Of a DNA stretch of 64,000 nt, positions 36,064-47,613 are shown one piece after another. The notes below the pieces were generated by a model, which saw nothing but the letters and a program-made list of their open reading frames with translations, was not told where the DNA came from and searched no databases. Within the stretch, counting starts at the first letter, position 1; the number at the start of each line of letters is the position of its first letter. The stretch is taken from the NCBI RefSeq assembly GCF_010091925.1, contig NZ_WVID01000008.1:186001-250000 (forward strand), given 5' to 3'. The DNA comes from Nostoc sp. B(2019). GTDB taxonomy: Bacteria; Cyanobacteriota; Cyanobacteriia; Cyanobacteriales; Nostocaceae. Both the position numbers and the translations under genes were made by a program.

Positions 36064-38454
36064 ATGGGGCGATTCGAGAAGCAACCAGAAAACCCGCGAG
36101 CCAGAGGCGAGCTATCCAGAGCAGCAGAAAATGCCCTCTGGGCTGTAGTTGAGGATTTAGAAAATCTCCAGCAGAATGTCATCAGATCGTTGCAGGAAGA
36201 CGTAAAGCGGCTTCAATCGGAAAAAAACCGATTAACTGATGACATTCAACACTTGCTAGAGGAAAAAGAACATTTGCAACAGGTGCGTCAAATCACTGAG
36301 CAGCAAGTGTTAATTCGTCAGCTAGCAGAAGTTCTGGCGAAGCATATATCTTCACAACTGCAATCCTCTCTAGCGACTTTAGCAACCCAAGCAGATGAAA
36401 ATTCCTATGAACGATCTGCGCTGAAATCAGCTGAAGTGAGCAATAAGGTAGCAGGTGAGATCAATGAAAAAGTCGAACACATGTTTGGCAGTCTGGATGA
36501 CACTGTTACTATCACCTTTAACTCACTGCAACAAGAACTAAAGAACTACCAAAGTAATCTTTCCCAACAGTTGTCTCGGATGTATAGCCAGCAGCAGCAA
36601 GGGGAAGAGATTTTAACGGAGTTCGTTAATCGCCTACAGGGAAAACTAGAAAAGACAATAGAAGAAACTTCACGAAAAGCAGCAGCAGTAAGTGCGCCTA
36701 CTGTGTTGCAACCGACTGAGCCACAAAAGAAGAGTTCTGAGACATCGCCACAACTTGGCGAAGTAGCAAGAACGGCTGCTGAACCAATTTCTGTCATCCC
36801 TAGGGAATTACCAGAAAGCAAAGTTACGTCCAAGCCGCCTGCTGCGAAAATCCCGCCACCAATAGAAAATGTTGTCGAACCAATTTCTATTATTTCTAGG
36901 GAATCGTCACAAAGCGAAACTACGCCAAAGCCGCCTGCTGCGAAATCGCCACCAATAGAAAATGTTGTCGAACCAATTTCTATCCTGAGCAAGGACTTGT
37001 CAAAGGGCGATGTATCCCCGCCTGCTGCGTCAACGCCACAGCAGGGAATAAAACAACCGCCACCTAAGCAAAACGTCACTGAACCGATTTCTGTTATCCC
37101 TAGGGAATTGTCAGAGGACGAAACTATTTCCACGCCTGCTGCTGCGTCAACACCACAGCAGGGAGCAAAACAATCGTCACTCAGGCGAAATGTCACCGAA
37201 CCGATTTCTATCCTTAGCAAGGAATCGTCAAAAAGCGATATATCGCCGCCTGTTACGCCAACGCCACAAAAGGGAGTCAAACAACCGCCACCAAGGCGAA
37301 ATGTCACCGAACCAATTTCTGTGCTCAGCAAGGACTTGTCAAAGAGTAAAACTACGCTAGAGCCTCCGACTACACCAGCGTCACGCCAAAGAGCAAAAAC
37401 TTCGCGATCGCCTAGCTCCCAAACCTTATCGTCTATCCAGATAGGTTTGTTGCTAGTTGTGTTGTCAACGGTGATATCGTCACTTTACAACGTAGCTATC
37501 AAAATAATTTTCCATGAAGGTTCCCAAATTTTTGGAGTGGTAGAGGTGGAGCGCTTGCTCTCACCGAGTTTGGGCAATATTCTACTAATTTTGACGTTGC
37601 GGTTTATGGTCGTAGTACCGTTAATGGTACTTTTGGCTCCCATACTACATCCAAGAGTCTGGCAAGATATCCAAAACTTAGCTGATTCAGTTCGAGGAAA
37701 TTCTACACCTGCCAATGCAACTACACAACGGATTTTAGTAATGTCGGTTGTGAGTGGGTGCTTTTTGTTTGTGTCTCAGGTACTAATCTACACTGCTATC
37801 GGTCAAGTAGCGACTGGGATGGCGATCGCGCTTTTCTTTATCTATCCAATTGTGAGCGGACTATTAGGGTGGTTTTTGTTTCGCGATCGCCCAAGTGCAT
37901 TGGGTGCAAGTGCGATCGCCTCGATTTGCTGCGGTGAATTGTTGGTTTTAGCAGGTTCTCTCAGCACTGGTATGGGTAATATTTCCCTAGGAAGCAGCGC
38001 CGCAATCATTTCTGGAGCAGCTTTTGCTGGCTACGTCATCCTAACGCGGATATGCGCTGATCAACTACATCCAGTAACTTTTACTTTAATTAACTTCGCC
38101 ACCATGTTGCTGTTGAGCTTTATCTGTTTGATGCTACCTTTACCAGGCGAATGGAACTTGCTAGTTGACCCCTCTAAGATGCTGGAACTTGTCTTGAGTG
38201 CGTTTATTTTGGGTGTATTGACCCTCTCTGGCTATTTATTCAATATTTTTGGCACGCGTAACTTAGGTGCTTTACAGTCACCGATCATCGGTGCTAGTGT
38301 CCCGGTTCTAACCGTGATTTTCGCTGGGTTAATTATTCAAGAAAACTTGGATATTGTACAAATTATGGGAGTGTTATTAGTGACTTTTGGCGCAGCTGCT
38401 TTCAGCTTGGAAAAAATGCGAAATCAGGTTAAAGCTTCTAGTTCTACTAATTAA
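36064..38454 (+). CDS. EamA/DMT-family transporter fused to a coiled-coil and repeat N-terminus
   Basis: A 796-residue protein. Residues 20-105 and 150-205 are long coiled coils (LQEDVKRLQSEKNRLTDDIQ). Residues about 238-425 carry six copies of a short motif (V/T/A)EPIS(V/I)(I/L)(P/S)(R/K)(E/D) spaced by Pro/Ala/Lys-rich linkers. Residues 458-790 have about ten membrane segments in two EamA halves (MAIALFFIYPIVSGLLGW in the first, GALQSPIIGASVPVLTVIF in the second). EamA proteins move small metabolites. The large soluble N-terminal part is unusual for this family and may anchor or gate the transporter. The ATG at 36064 is the first in frame. Confidence 0.8.
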   Translation: MGRFEKQPENPRARGELSRAAENALWAVVEDLENLQQNVIRSLQEDVKRLQSEKNRLTDDIQHLLEEKEHLQQVRQITEQQVLIRQLAEVLAKHISSQLQSSLATLATQADENSYERSALKSAEVSNKVAGEINEKVEHMFGSLDDTVTITFNSLQQELKNYQSNLSQQLSRMYSQQQQGEEILTEFVNRLQGKLEKTIEETSRKAAAVSAPTVLQPTEPQKKSSETSPQLGEVARTAAEPISVIPRELPESKVTSKPPAAKIPPPIENVVEPISIISRESSQSETTPKPPAAKSPPIENVVEPISILSKDLSKGDVSPPAASTPQQGIKQPPPKQNVTEPISVIPRELSEDETISTPAAASTPQQGAKQSSLRRNVTEPISILSKESSKSDISPPVTPTPQKGVKQPPPRRNVTEPISVLSKDLSKSKTTLEPPTTPASRQRAKTSRSPSSQTLSSIQIGLLLVVLSTVISSLYNVAIKIIFHEGSQIFGVVEVERLLSPSLGNILLILTLRFMVVVPLMVLLAPILHPRVWQDIQNLADSVRGNSTPANATTQRILVMSVVSGCFLFVSQVLIYTAIGQVATGMAIALFFIYPIVSGLLGWFLFRDRPSALGASAIASICCGELLVLAGSLSTGMGNISLGSSAAIISGAAFAGYVILTRICADQLHPVTFTLINFATMLLLSFICLMLPLPGEWNLLVDPSKMLELVLSAFILGVLTLSGYLFNIFGTRNLGALQSPIIGASVPVLTVIFAGLIIQENLDIVQIMGVLLVTFGAAAFSLEKMRNQVKASSSTN

Positions 38455-41248
<2,794 letters not shown>

Positions 41249-41250
41249 TA

Positions 41251-41286
41251 ATTCAAGAGTCACAAGACTATCAATGACTCTTGAAT
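41251..41286 (+). terminator. Hairpin after hetR
   Basis: ATTCAAGAGTCA (41251-41262) pairs perfectly with TGACTCTTGAAT (41275-41286) across a 12-nt loop, three bases after the hetR stop. No T tract follows, so it may act as a processing or stability element. Confidence 0.55.
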
Positions 41287-41446
41287 CAACAACCTTTACC
41301 AAAGTATTTGTGCTAAAAGCCCTTAAATTTTATTCAGGAATTTAGATGCAGATAATTTTAATGCTTGTTTAGTGAACTACTCCTAGTTGCCTATGGCTGA
41401 ACAAAGCAAATTTTCAGGTGACTTGATCACGCCCTAGCATTAAACA

Positions 41447-41482
41447 GGGTTGGCTATTTGCCAACCCCAGGGCAAAGCCCTG
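41447..41482 (-). terminator. Double hairpin after the Cys-repeat gene
   Basis: GGGTTGGC/GCCAACCC and CAGGGC/GCCCTG form two adjacent perfect stems just beyond the minus-strand gene's stop. They probably end its transcript and shield hetR from antisense reading. Confidence 0.65.
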
Positions 41483-41486
41483 TAAT

Positions 41487-42161
41487 TTAGTTAGTACCTG
41501 GCTGCACTGGAACGCTTGGCTGTACTGGAACGCTTGGCTGCACTGGAACGCTTGGTTGCGTGGGAACTGGGGTGATATCAAAAGTTGGATTTATTCCCGC
41601 AGGTAGTCTAGATGGTGGTGTAGACGAAGAAATGCCGCTAACGCTGTCACTAGCATCAATACAAGTATCTAACGCCTGGGCAGGGGTCAATTCGTCGATT
41701 TCGCTACGCAAGCCAACTACACACTGAGCATAGGTTACAGGTAACAAACTACGACCACAGTAAGTTAAAACTGCTGGGTTAATTGCCTCTTGCGTGTTCT
41801 GGCTAATACCAACTACACAGGAGGCTAAATCATTGGGACGGCGGGCTTGTCCACAGGAAGAAAGCGCATCCGCCGCTGCAATTTGCGTCTGCCTCTCAAT
41901 CTTAACCACACAGGAAGCCAAGTCCCTCGGACGCAGTGCTGTTGCACAACCTTGTGAGGCAGCTTGTGCTGTTAGGCCCACACTCAGGAGTCGAGCAGCA
42001 CAGACACGGTAATCATTGCTATAGGAAGCCGTGACAGCCATACTAGGCAGGATCATTGTCAACCATCCAGCCACAGCTAAAACTGGTGCTGTCAAAATTC
42101 TGGAGGCAGAACCGCCTTGTTTGTTTCTACTTCTGCTAACCACTTTTTTGCTCTGTAACAT
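41487..42161 (-). CDS. Secreted Cys-repeat protein with Pro-rich tail, hypothetical
   Basis: A 224-residue exported protein. After a basic start and a hydrophobic stretch (VLAVAGWLTMILPSMAVTAS), probably a signal peptide, come four Cys-containing units. Two are near-identical: RPRDLASCVVKI and RPNDLASCVVGI, with VTYAQCVVGL as a third, and each unit has a partner Cys (CATAL, SSCGQ, TYCGR). The tail has PSVPVQ in three tandem copies. I know the type from cyanobacteria but not a function. The start is placed at ATG 42161, and an upstream ATG (42182) is possible. It converges with hetR. Confidence 0.65.
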   Translation of the reverse strand: MLQSKKVVSRSRNKQGGSASRILTAPVLAVAGWLTMILPSMAVTASYSNDYRVCAARLLSVGLTAQAASQGCATALRPRDLASCVVKIERQTQIAAADALSSCGQARRPNDLASCVVGISQNTQEAINPAVLTYCGRSLLPVTYAQCVVGLRSEIDELTPAQALDTCIDASDSVSGISSSTPPSRLPAGINPTFDITPVPTQPSVPVQPSVPVQPSVPVQPGTN

Positions 42162-42611
42162 TGCTGTTCTCCAAACACCCAAAGTTATGCTAACTCAAAT
42201 GTCCTGTAAATCCTCTGTAACAACAGAATTTCGGCTGTAGCATTGAAGCCAACCCCAATAGTAACCAGCACAAAATTATTAAAAAAACCTTGTTGCCAAG
42301 TTATACGAGCGTCGTTAAGAGGCTTTATTGCTGCCGTTAAAAGTACACTATGGCGAAAAGTCCCCCGCCGAGCCATTTAAATTTATAATTTCTAGCTATT
42401 TATTCAGAAATTGGTTAGAAACCCTTGAAGATGTGGCTTGTCATTGAGACACGTCCGTGCTTTAGCCAAGAATTGATTTTATCCTTAATTATGTTAAAAT
42501 TGTGGATTGAAAGATAAGTAAGCAGCGTAAAAAGTATTTCAGAGTGAAAATACTGCGTAAACCAATCTCACGATTGAGTAGCTTACGAAACTAAATAAAC
42601 AGAAACAAATA

Positions 42612-42748
42612 ATTGGTACGAGTACGGTGGGGCAACCCGGAATTTACGCTTGGGGAGAAGATGCCTTTACTTTGATAGGATACGTCATGTCAAAGCAAGC
42701 AGCCTCGTAGAACCAAGAATTCCCTGATTTATAATCAGGGGAGTGTCA
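42612..42748 (+). mobile_element. Relic 3' end of an IS200/IS605-type TnpB element upstream of rpsD
   Basis: A frame at 42612-42710 reads GTSTVGQPGIYAWGEDAFTL and ends SKQAAS, similar to the C-terminus of cyanobacterial TnpB proteins. It is followed by AGAACCAAGAAT, a perfect hairpin CCCTGATT/AATCAGGG (42722-42740) and GGAGTGTCAA, the usual right-end text of these elements. The rest of tnpB and the left end are missing. The hairpin and end lie 50 bp before the rpsD start, so they are probably inside its leader. The remaining sequence between 42162 and 42611 shows no gene. Confidence 0.6.
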
Positions 42749-42797
42749 AAATGGTACGTCTGGGTAAAATTTAAACAGGATTAGATTAAGGAAACAC

Positions 42798-43406
42798 ATG
42801 TCCCGATATAGAGGGCCACGCCTCAGAATTGTACGCCGCTTAGGCGACTTACCAGGATTAACTCGTAAAAGCGCTAGACGGGCTTACCCACCAGGTCAGC
42901 ATGGTCAGAACCGTAAGAAGCGCTCTGAGTATGCTATCCGTCTAGAGGAAAAGCAAAAGCTCCGCTTCAACTATGGTCTGACAGAAAAGCAACTGTTGCG
43001 CTATGTGCGGAAAGCCAGACGTGTTACTGGTTCTACCGGACAAGTGCTGCTGCAATTGCTAGAAATGCGCTTGGATAATACCGTTTTCCGCCTGGGTATA
43101 GCTCCGACCATTCCAGCAGCGCGTCAACTGGTGAATCATGGTCATGTAACTGTTAATGGTCGTGTAGTTAACATTGCCAGCTACCAGTGCCGTCCCGGTG
43201 AAGTAGTTGCTGTCAGAGATCGGGAACAATCGCGGAAGTTAGTGGAAGCTAACTTGCAATATCCCGGTTTAGCCAACCTCCCCAGTCATCTGGAGTTTGA
43301 CAAAATTAAGTTGGTTGGCAAAGTCAACGGTGTTATTGAGCGAGAATGGGTAGCACTACAAGTTAACGAACTGCTTGTAGTTGAATACTACTCACGGCAA
43401 GCCTAA
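42798..43406 (+). CDS. rpsD: 30S ribosomal protein S4
   Basis: Ribosomal protein S4, 202 residues, a primary 16S rRNA binder. It opens [20 protein letters not shown], lacks the zinc cysteines (as in other cyanobacteria), and carries the S4 RNA-binding domain around residues 90-155 ([34 protein letters not shown]). It ends with VVEYYSRQA. It is a single gene outside the main ribosomal clusters, as is usual in cyanobacteria. AAGGAAA precedes the ATG. Confidence 0.98.
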   Translation: MSRYRGPRLRIVRRLGDLPGLTRKSARRAYPPGQHGQNRKKRSEYAIRLEEKQKLRFNYGLTEKQLLRYVRKARRVTGSTGQVLLQLLEMRLDNTVFRLGIAPTIPAARQLVNHGHVTVNGRVVNIASYQCRPGEVVAVRDREQSRKLVEANLQYPGLANLPSHLEFDKIKLVGKVNGVIEREWVALQVNELLVVEYYSRQA

Positions 43407-43415
43407 TAGTCCTTG

Positions 43416-43452
43416 GTCATTTGTCCTGAGTCATTAGCAAAGGACAAATGAC
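43416..43452. terminator. Bidirectional hairpin between rpsD and moaA
   Basis: GTCATTTGTCC (43416-43426) and GGACAAATGAC (43442-43452) form a perfect 11-bp stem with a 15-nt loop between two convergent genes. The text also resembles a dispersed GTCATTTGTC repeat. It likely stops transcripts from both sides. Confidence 0.7.
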
Positions 43453-43465
43453 AAATAACAAATGA

Positions 43466-44452
43466 CTACCCACCAATTTGCGACATAGTGCGGGCGTATG
43501 TACTTGCAACACCAGAGTTGCGCTCTTTGAAATTAATTTCTGGTTTGATTGCTAGTAACTTCCTTACCTGCTCTTGTAATTGAGCGGTGCTGATACCAGA
43601 ACGGAGAGCAGTTTTTAGGTTTAGTTGACCAGTTTCATTTAATAAGCAGGGACGCAGCCAGCCATCAGCGCTGAGGCGCATACGATTACAACGATCGCAA
43701 AAACATTCCGACATTTGACTAATAAATCCCAGTGTCCCCTTTGCTCCTGGAATTTTAAAGACATCAGCGGGGCCGAAACCACGAACTTGGGATTCTGTCA
43801 AGCCCCAGCGATCGCGGATGCGTTGTCGTAATTCGGCTGAAGATACCCAACCGCGATCGCTAAATAAATGCAAGTTGCCAATAGGCATAAACTCAATAAA
43901 GCGGACGTGCCACTGTCTGTCAATTGTGAGGGCAGCTAAATCTAGAACTTCGTGATCGTTGACACCAGGAATCACCACCACATTTAACTTCAGTGGGTCA
44001 AATCCGACGCTATAAGCAGCTTGAATACCATGCCATACCTGTTGCCAACGGGGACGACCATGATTGCCAATAATTTGTTCAAAGATGTCTGGATCGAGAG
44101 AGTCTAGGCTAATATTAATTCGTCTTAGCCCTGCATCGTAAAGGTTTTGCGCCATCGGGGCAAGTAAAAACCCATTAGTTGTCATCGATAGGTCTTCAGT
44201 TTGGGGAAGAGAGGCGATCGCTTTTACCAAATCCACCACACGGGGACGCAGCAGAGGTTCCCCACCTGTCAAACGAAACCGGGTAAAGCCTACAGGGATA
44301 AACACCTCTTGAATTAGGGTTAGCAGTTCCTCATCAGTCAACATCTGTTGCTTGAGAATATAATCCAGTTCTGCTCCCTCTGGCATACAGTATTGACAAC
44401 GGAAATTGCAGCGATCAATTAAGCTAATCCGAAGGTAGTCTACCTGGTTCAT
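43466..44452 (-). CDS. moaA: GTP 3',8-cyclase, molybdenum cofactor biosynthesis
   Basis: MoaA converts GTP to the first cyclic intermediate of molybdopterin, using two 4Fe-4S clusters. The radical SAM motif is [14 protein letters not shown] (CxxxCxxC). The C-terminal cluster is C-F-C-DRC...C ([11 protein letters not shown], then LRPCL). TGGEPLLRP is the SAM-contact motif. The tail ends MSQIGG with the double glycine the enzyme needs. At 328 residues the length is normal. No other moa genes are nearby. Mo cofactor serves nitrate reductase in this organism. Confidence 0.96.
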   Translation of the reverse strand: MNQVDYLRISLIDRCNFRCQYCMPEGAELDYILKQQMLTDEELLTLIQEVFIPVGFTRFRLTGGEPLLRPRVVDLVKAIASLPQTEDLSMTTNGFLLAPMAQNLYDAGLRRINISLDSLDPDIFEQIIGNHGRPRWQQVWHGIQAAYSVGFDPLKLNVVVIPGVNDHEVLDLAALTIDRQWHVRFIEFMPIGNLHLFSDRGWVSSAELRQRIRDRWGLTESQVRGFGPADVFKIPGAKGTLGFISQMSECFCDRCNRMRLSADGWLRPCLLNETGQLNLKTALRSGISTAQLQEQVRKLLAIKPEINFKERNSGVASTYARTMSQIGG

Positions 44453-44797
44453 CGTTTTATTTTTATTGTGTTCGATCAGTGTGATAACTTGCTAGGGTGG
44501 TTTACCCCTTCCTACCTTGGGTATAGAAATTAAGCTATAACATTTCTCATTTGTATCCAACATCTGATAAAAGCGCACAACTACCTAGCTGTACGCCTTT
44601 ACAAACTACGACCTATTTTTACTTATTTTGTCGCACCCACTCATCCAAGCGAGACATTTCCACCGCACGGTTCAAAATGGCAATAAAAAAGGTAGGTATT
44701 ACCCACCTCAGAAATCTTAGTTTACAAAAGAGTTTTGGAGTCATGAGTCATAAGCAACAAGTGGGAACACACAAGTACTCAACTCAGAACTTTTTAT
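44453..44797. other. Gene-free stretch
   Basis: A 90-codon plus-strand frame (44551-44823) has no family pattern, overlaps the next gene and is rejected. No hairpin with T tract or promoter was recognised. Confidence 0.4.
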
Positions 44798-45367
44798 TTA
44801 CTTGCGACTACCCAACCATTTAGCCGCCGCAATACCTATAATCCCTGCCACTATAGGATTGCTGAGAAACTTGATAATACCGGGTTGTTCAGCTAGCACT
44901 TCGCGGAAAATGTCTGGATGGCTGTGATAGGCGAAGGACGCCAGTTTGCTCACATCATCAGCGTTCATCCGGTTGGGGTTGTGTGTAGAAAGTCCCAACT
45001 GTTGCTCTAGATGGCGATCGTCAAGTCCTCTTTGCTTCAAGTGTTTGAAAAAGGCACGTGCTACATCATCTCGTTCATTGGGTTTAATTTGAGCGATCGC
45101 CTTTTGTAATTCCGGCTCCATTTGGCTTGTAGGAATTCGATCTGGATGCAAAGACCTACCAAATAACTGCCGACGTTGATCTGATGTTGTCCGCTGAGCA
45201 AAATCGTCAAAATTTTGATATTCAGTCGCAGTATCGGCTATCGGAGCATCTAGGGATTCAACATCCCCCTCAGCCAAATCTTTCATTATGTGACGTCTGT
45301 ACTCTTCGCTGCTTGTCACTTTATTAATCTCCTTTTTTACGTCAAATTTTTTAATCACTTGACTCAA
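44798..45367 (-). CDS. Hypothetical protein with C-terminal membrane segment
   Basis: A 189-residue protein. The first 160 residues are soluble and charged (HIMKDLAEGDVESLDAP, ARAFFKHLKQRGLDDRHLEQ, HPDIFREVLAEQPG). The last 20 (NPIVAGIIGIAAAKWLGSRK) form a single hydrophobic segment ending in basic residues, as in tail-anchored proteins. I do not recognise the family. It is followed on the same strand by nothing close, and preceded by a lipoprotein gene 130 bp away. Confidence 0.65.
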   Translation of the reverse strand: MSQVIKKFDVKKEINKVTSSEEYRRHIMKDLAEGDVESLDAPIADTATEYQNFDDFAQRTTSDQRRQLFGRSLHPDRIPTSQMEPELQKAIAQIKPNERDDVARAFFKHLKQRGLDDRHLEQQLGLSTHNPNRMNADDVSKLASFAYHSHPDIFREVLAEQPGIIKFLSNPIVAGIIGIAAAKWLGSRK

Positions 45368-45497
45368 AATCTCTTAACTTAGGATTTTTTGAATTTTGAG
45401 ATAAGTCTAAACAACTGTCTGTAGTTGCTATAGTCTGATGATTTTAAATTTCCTTAAAAGCTTGATTCTCTTCAAATTTTTATCGCAAATTCAGCAA

Positions 45498-45941
45498 TTA
45501 GCTATACTTAACCTGATTAGTCTGAGTATCATACTCAGTAGTCAAAATCAATTTCTTATCAGGCCCATATATTAAAACCGTTAAGTCTTGATTAGGAAAG
45601 TTTTTTCGAAAACCTTGAACTAGGGATTTTGCTAATGGTCGCACTTCATTAGGACGAACTTGAGGGGAAATAACAACGCCTAATTTGTTGTTATCACGTA
45701 CATAAGCATCCTTAACTAGTCCCCTAGATGTTTGCACAACCCAGTTACCAAAAGTTTGTCCTGTTGGAGTATTGCCTCGTTCCAACTCCGCGTAAGTTAC
45801 ATCTCGACCAATTACTGGCGGGTTAGTTGTTCGGTCAACTTGTGTTACTGTACCGTTACCGCTACAGGCGGTAGTTATCATCAGAACTAAAATCAAGACA
45901 AAAGTCGCTAATATTTTGCGGCTTTGCTGAAGCAGAATCAT
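45498..45941 (-). CDS. Lipoprotein, hypothetical
   Basis: A 147-residue lipoprotein. The signal (ILATFVLILVLMITTAC) ends in the lipobox ITTAC-S. The mature part has one small alpha/beta domain (ERGNTPTGQTFGNWVVQ, LAKSLVQGFRKNFPNQDLTV, LIYGPDKKLILTTEYD). It should sit on the membrane facing the periplasm. I do not recognise a function. A palindromic repeat lies about 120 bp upstream, at 46060. Confidence 0.7.
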   Translation of the reverse strand: MILLQQSRKILATFVLILVLMITTACSGNGTVTQVDRTTNPPVIGRDVTYAELERGNTPTGQTFGNWVVQTSRGLVKDAYVRDNNKLGVVISPQVRPNEVRPLAKSLVQGFRKNFPNQDLTVLIYGPDKKLILTTEYDTQTNQVKYS

Positions 45942-46059
45942 TTTTTACAACTCCAAAATGAAACAATTTTAAAGACATTTAAAATAGCTTTTTTGCTCAA
46001 GCTAATTGAAATTATAATTATTTTTTGCTTTTTTAATAGTAGAAGGTTGCTTGCAAAAT

Positions 46060-46087
46060 GTAGAGACATAATTAAATACGTCTCTAC
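46060..46087. repeat. Palindromic dispersed repeat (GTAGAGAC type)
   Basis: GTAGAGAC and GTCTCTAC flank an AT-rich loop (ATAATTAAATAC). Same family as the copy at 33975-34003 but with a larger loop. Confidence 0.7.
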
Positions 46088-46236
46088 AAAAGTCCGTTAG
46101 TAAACCAAACCACTATTCTTATCACCTAGCTAAGGTAAATCTAAAGTAGTGTAGTTACTGTTCTTAATGACTTGACATTGCAGAAATAGAATACACCTAT
46201 TGATATCCCTAAACTTTCTGCAAAAAAGTATGAGTT

Positions 46237-46419
46237 TTAGTCAACCTTTTTTTTCACACTATCTTTAACATCTTCTATGCCGTGACGGACTTCGCTCTCA
46301 GCTTGCTTTGCTTTACCTTCGGCTTTATCTTCTGGATCACCAGTAACGTTACCTAATGCTTCTTGAGCTTTACCTTCAACATTTTTAGCAGTAGCTTTTG
46401 CGCGATCTTCTGTGCTCAT
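46237..46419 (-). CDS. CsbD-family stress protein
   Basis: A 60-residue, highly charged protein with the CsbD pattern: DRAKATAKNVEGKAQEALGN, VTGDPEDKAEGKAKQAESE, then a Lys-rich tail. CsbD proteins are general-stress proteins of unknown mechanism, frequent in many copies in cyanobacteria. There is a GGAG-like sequence before the ATG (AGGAGCGCAAA). It stands alone. Confidence 0.9.
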   Translation of the reverse strand: MSTEDRAKATAKNVEGKAQEALGNVTGDPEDKAEGKAKQAESEVRHGIEDVKDSVKKKVD

Positions 46420-46835
46420 TTTGCGCTCCTAATTTTATAGAAAGTTAGTTTCAAAGTTATTTGTAACTTTGAAATACTTTGTTATTACTCTTACAAACTA
46501 ACTTAAACTTTTGGTTATAGCCTTCTACCACAAGATATATTAAACAATTTAAAATTTTAAATCTCAAGTTTTAAATGCATCCAGTGCAATCGTGGTAAGC
46601 ATCTTAGGTATTAAATCGATATAAATAAAATGAATAACAGCTTAGTTACCTATGCTAAAAGATAGAGATAAAGAGCGATTAGAACATTTAGATCAGCACT
46701 GGTAGGACGCCTGTTCTATAAGAGTATTTTTAGTTTGTAGCGATCGCTCTCAAGACAGCCGCTACTTAATGTATTGTTAATAAATAACCTCTCAGACTTC
46801 TTGAAAGCTGATACTCAGAACTTCGATGAGTTTTA
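46420..46835. other. Gene-free stretch
   Basis: AT-rich, 416 bp. A HIP1-type GCGATCGC-like site lies near 46740. The repeat AAGTTAGTTTCAAAGTTATT and its near-inverted GTAACTTTGAAATACTTT just before the CsbD gene may form a weak hairpin (46441-46485). Confidence 0.35.
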
Positions 46836-46868
46836 ACTAAAAAACCCAGTTATGTCAAGAAACTGGGT
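46836..46868 (-). terminator. Intrinsic terminator of the 19-residue-repeat gene
   Basis: On the minus strand ACCCAGTT...AACTGGGT forms an 8-bp stem followed by TTTTTTAG. It lies 29 bp after the gene's stop. Confidence 0.85.
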
Positions 46869-46897
46869 CAGTAAAATTATGGTGATGATTTTTTAGT

Positions 46898-47362
46898 CTA
46901 ATCTAGAAAACCCATTAGACTTTCAGACTCGTCAATAGTATTTGGTGCTACGGGACGGTTCCCAAACACTGAATAGTTTTCAGAAATTACTATTGAACTT
47001 GAGCCAATTGGACGAATACCAGATGAGCTAATAGTGTCAACGACTTGAAACGTATTGCCAGAAATTGGACGATCGCCAGCTTCATGATATGTCTCAACTA
47101 CTTCAAAACTACTGGTGCTAATGGGACGTAAACCAGAAATTGCAACTGTTTGAGCAAACTCCAAGTCGCTGCTGGCTATAGGACGAACTCCAGCTAGAGC
47201 AAGTGTTCCATGATCCGCCTGCACTGGCAATTCAGTACCTAACTCGCCTTGATTTGCATTCAAGCTCTTTTCCTGGTGATTTTCAACTTCTGTTGTTTCT
47301 CCCTTAAGCTTGGCAAGCTTCTGCTGAGGACTGATTGCTTTGCCAGCGCTGCTAATAGCCAT
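46898..47362 (-). CDS. Protein with five tandem 19-residue G-x-R-P-I repeats
   Basis: A 154-residue soluble protein with no signal peptide. The N-terminal 65 residues are polar (SSAGKAISPQQKLAKLKGET). The rest is five back-to-back units of exactly 19 residues, starting GVRPIASSDLEF, GLRPISTSSFEV, GDRPISGNTFQV, GIRPIGSSSIVI and GNRPVAPNTIDE. The fixed period suggests a repeating beta-turn solenoid or a linear array of binding sites. Function unknown. The start is set at ATG 47362, because the upstream extension to 47458 is not protein-like. A strong terminator follows. Confidence 0.75.
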   Translation of the reverse strand: MAISSAGKAISPQQKLAKLKGETTEVENHQEKSLNANQGELGTELPVQADHGTLALAGVRPIASSDLEFAQTVAISGLRPISTSSFEVVETYHEAGDRPISGNTFQVVDTISSSGIRPIGSSSIVISENYSVFGNRPVAPNTIDESESLMGFLD

Positions 47363-47613
47363 AACCGAACACCTCTGATTTGTTAACTGAATTTTACAAT
47401 AATTAGGGAAAGATGAAATTTTTCCTATATATGAGAGTTTAACCTTAAAAAACCTCATGTAGATATAAGTATCTTTAAAATCTATACATAAGTAAACTTG
47501 AATAGTAAATTTTTGTAAAATATTATTGCTATTTATTTAGTTGGACTATCTAGGTGCAACAAATGCACAAGTGAGATCGTTACCATGAGATGGGGTATTT
47601 CCAGCAAAACCGT

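Noticed and set aside
36779-37350. Repeats that open a 261-codon frame on the opposite strand
   Set aside because: That frame is a shadow of the EPIS repeats in the EamA gene. Its composition mirrors the true coding strand.
44551-44823. 90-codon plus-strand frame
   Set aside because: Runs into the 3' end of the gene on the other strand, and its composition is not protein-like.
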